Part shown: one piece after another, positions 62,686 to 64,000 of the stretch
How positions within the stretch are numbered: position 1 is the stretch's first letter
Layout of the letters: every line of letters starts with the position of its first letter
NCBI RefSeq assembly: GCF_000506985.1
Contig: NZ_KI650979.1
Location: forward strand, 2,170,710 to 2,234,709
Source: Advenella kashmirensis W13003
GTDB lineage: Bacteria > Pseudomonadota > Gammaproteobacteria > Burkholderiales > Burkholderiaceae_B
Length of the DNA stretch: 64,000 nucleotides
Reading direction: 5' to 3'
Notes under the pieces: model-generated
Database searches by the model: none
Seen by the model: the letters and a program-made list of their open reading frames with translations, nothing else
Told to the model about the DNA's origin: nothing
Program-made: the position numbers and the translations under genes

Positions 62686-64000
62686 ATGACAGAGTTTTTC
62701 GATGCGCTGGAAGTGCGCGACCAGGGCACGCGCGAAGCCGATTTGTTTGACCAGTTGCCATCTGCGCTGGCATCCGCACGTGCACGTGCGCCAGCTATTG
62801 CCGCCCAGTTGCAGGGAATCGACGTTGAGCAGATCACCAGCCGTCAGGCGCTGGCCGGCATTCCTGTGCTGCGCAAATCCGAATTGCTCCGCCGGCAGCT
62901 GGCGCAGCGCGAGCGCCAGAACGGCACGGCTGCACATCATGCCGATTCTGCCAGTCGCGAAACCACGTCGTCAGATCCGGTTGTGGAGCGGGTTTTCGGC
63001 GGCTTTTCGTCGATCGGCTGGGGCAAAGCCGCCCGCGTGTTCGCCTCGCCCGGTCCCATCTATGAGCCGGAAAGCAAGCGCGCCGATTACTGGCGGTTCG
63101 GCCGGGCACTGTACGCAGCCGGTTTTCGCCCCAATACGCTTTTGTACAACTGCTTTTCCTATCACTTCACACCCGCTGGTTCCATGTTTGAAACCGCCGG
63201 GCTGGCCATCGGCTGCACGGTCTTTCCAGGTGGCGTCGGCCAGACGGAAATGCAGGTGACCACTATCCGCGACCTGCAGCCCGAAGGCTATGCGGGTACG
63301 CCGAGTTTTCTGAAACTCATCCTGGAAAAGGCCGACGAAATGCAGATTGCCCTGCCGTCACTGCAGCGCGCGCTGTTTTCCGGCGAAGCCTTTCCGCCGT
63401 CATTGCAAACGTGGTTTTCACAAAGAGGCATTCATGGCTATCAGGCTTATGGCACTGCCGATCTGGGGCTGATTGCCTATGAGTCCGAAGCACGGGACGG
63501 CCTGATTATCGGCGAGGATATCGTTCTGGAAATCGTGCGACCCGGCACCAACGAACCGGTGCCCGACGGCGAAGTGGGAGAAATCGTGGTGACCACGCTT
63601 AACCCCGATTATCCGCTGCTGCGTTTTGGCACCGGCGATCTGTCGGCGATTATGCCGGGTCATTCTGCCTGCGGTCGCACCAATAAGCGTATTCGCGGCT
63701 GGATGGGGCGGGCCGACCAGACCACCAAGGTGCGGGGCATGTTTGTTCATCCCGAGCAGATTGCCAGCATTGTCGACCGTTTCGAGCAGGTGAAAAAAGC
63801 CCGGCTGGTTGTATCGGGTGAAACCGGGCGCGACGATATGACATTGCTGGTCGAGATCGACGGGGAGCCCGCGGCTGATCTGCAGGAAAAACTGGGTCTG
63901 GCCGTGCGGGAGGTGACCAAGCTGCGTGCCGATATCACACTCGTCCGGGTCGGGGAACTGGCCAATGACGGCAAGGTGATTGAAGACAGCCGATCGTATG
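62686..64000 (+). CDS. Phenylacetate-CoA-ligase-like AMP-forming enzyme (partial, 3' end outside window)
   Basis: At least 438 aa, open to the window end; the AGGAGCAGAGC stretch precedes the ATG. The N-terminus resembles PaaK-like ligases (RARAPAIAAQLQGIDVEQI, GIPVLRKSELL). A block around GTPSFLKLILEKADE, ALFSGEAFPPSLQ and YGTADLGLIAYES represents the adenylation core, and RFGTGDLSAI with GRADQTTKVRGMFVHPEQI is the C-terminal hinge. The usual glycine-rich loop is replaced by FGGFSSIGWGKAARV, so activity should be checked. It likely activates the imported acid. Confidence 0.85.
   Translation, partial: MTEFFDALEVRDQGTREADLFDQLPSALASARARAPAIAAQLQGIDVEQITSRQALAGIPVLRKSELLRRQLAQRERQNGTAAHHADSASRETTSSDPVVERVFGGFSSIGWGKAARVFASPGPIYEPESKRADYWRFGRALYAAGFRPNTLLYNCFSYHFTPAGSMFETAGLAIGCTVFPGGVGQTEMQVTTIRDLQPEGYAGTPSFLKLILEKADEMQIALPSLQRALFSGEAFPPSLQTWFSQRGIHGYQAYGTADLGLIAYESEARDGLIIGEDIVLEIVRPGTNEPVPDGEVGEIVVTTLNPDYPLLRFGTGDLSAIMPGHSACGRTNKRIRGWMGRADQTTKVRGMFVHPEQIASIVDRFEQVKKARLVVSGETGRDDMTLLVEIDGEPAADLQEKLGLAVREVTKLRADITLVRVGELANDGKVIEDSRSY

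Noticed and set aside
1-64000. tRNA, rRNA, CRISPR or insertion sequence
   Set aside because: No T-loop GGTTCRA in a cloverleaf setting, no repeat-spacer array and no transposase were seen by eye. A tRNAscan-SE and ISfinder run would settle this.

Overview
The window looks like a chromosomal stretch of a moderately high-GC betaproteobacterium of the order Burkholderiales, most likely family Alcaligenaceae (Advenella, Achromobacter or Bordetella relatives). This rests on gene order (fmdB-aspS, waaC-waaA-birA-coaX, dacC-dat-ybeD-lipB-lipA), on the 3-hydroxybutyrate dehydrogenase/patatin pair, and on a Liv-type transporter cluster flanked by acyl-CoA ligases. The genus is inference. I saw no rRNA, tRNA, CRISPR array, insertion sequence or phage.

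Region by region. 1-3.7 kb is the tail of a type VI secretion locus: tagF and a large membrane protein with a degenerate kinase-like domain, a TolA-like coiled coil and a PEGA-like C-terminus. 3.7-14.3 kb is mostly housekeeping and metabolism: an orphan TRAP binding protein, trifunctional putA with conspicuous palindromes in its promoter region, ubiA, msrC, a putative Na+/H+ antiporter, fmdB and aspS. 14.4-30 kb holds the 3-hydroxybutyrate dehydrogenase and patatin genes, a zinc metallopeptidase, an M50-like protein that has lost its zinc-binding histidines, the inner-core LPS genes waaC and waaA, birA, coaX, a 53-aa ORF, a hydrolase, and the dacC-dat-ybeD-lipB-lipA row, then selD. An isolated, AT-richer AAA ATPase follows at 30.1 kb.

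31-54 kb is a surface-polysaccharide (O-antigen type) locus: galE, a GT4 enzyme, pgi, a WbaP/WcaJ-type initiating transferase, a GT2-GT4 fusion, a pyruvyl-transferase-like protein with a C-terminal coiled coil and amphipathic tail, a GT2 enzyme, a gtrB/gtrA/membrane-transferase module, a two-gene ABC exporter (wzm/wzt-like), a 781-aa double GT-B protein, an O-acetyltransferase, an O-antigen-ligase-like protein and a GT9 enzyme. Together these can initiate, build, decorate, export and ligate a glycan to the lipid A-core made by waaA and waaC. A vapXD-like toxin-antitoxin pair and tesB interrupt the locus near 50-51.5 kb.

54-64 kb holds yggS, then a Crp/Fnr-family regulator divergent from a catabolic/uptake operon: a long-chain-type acyl-CoA synthetase, livG, livH, livM, livK and livF homologues, and a PaaK-like CoA ligase cut by the window end. 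A 16-bp palindrome with Crp-box geometry sits in the divergent promoter region.

The observations I rate highest are the pyruvyl transferase built like a membrane-attached chain-capping ruler, the T6SS-linked pseudokinase, the M50-like protein without its HExxH motif, the Crp-like operator, and the palindromes upstream of putA. Translation starts were chosen by reading frame, Shine-Dalgarno match and family length. Nothing here was checked against a database.
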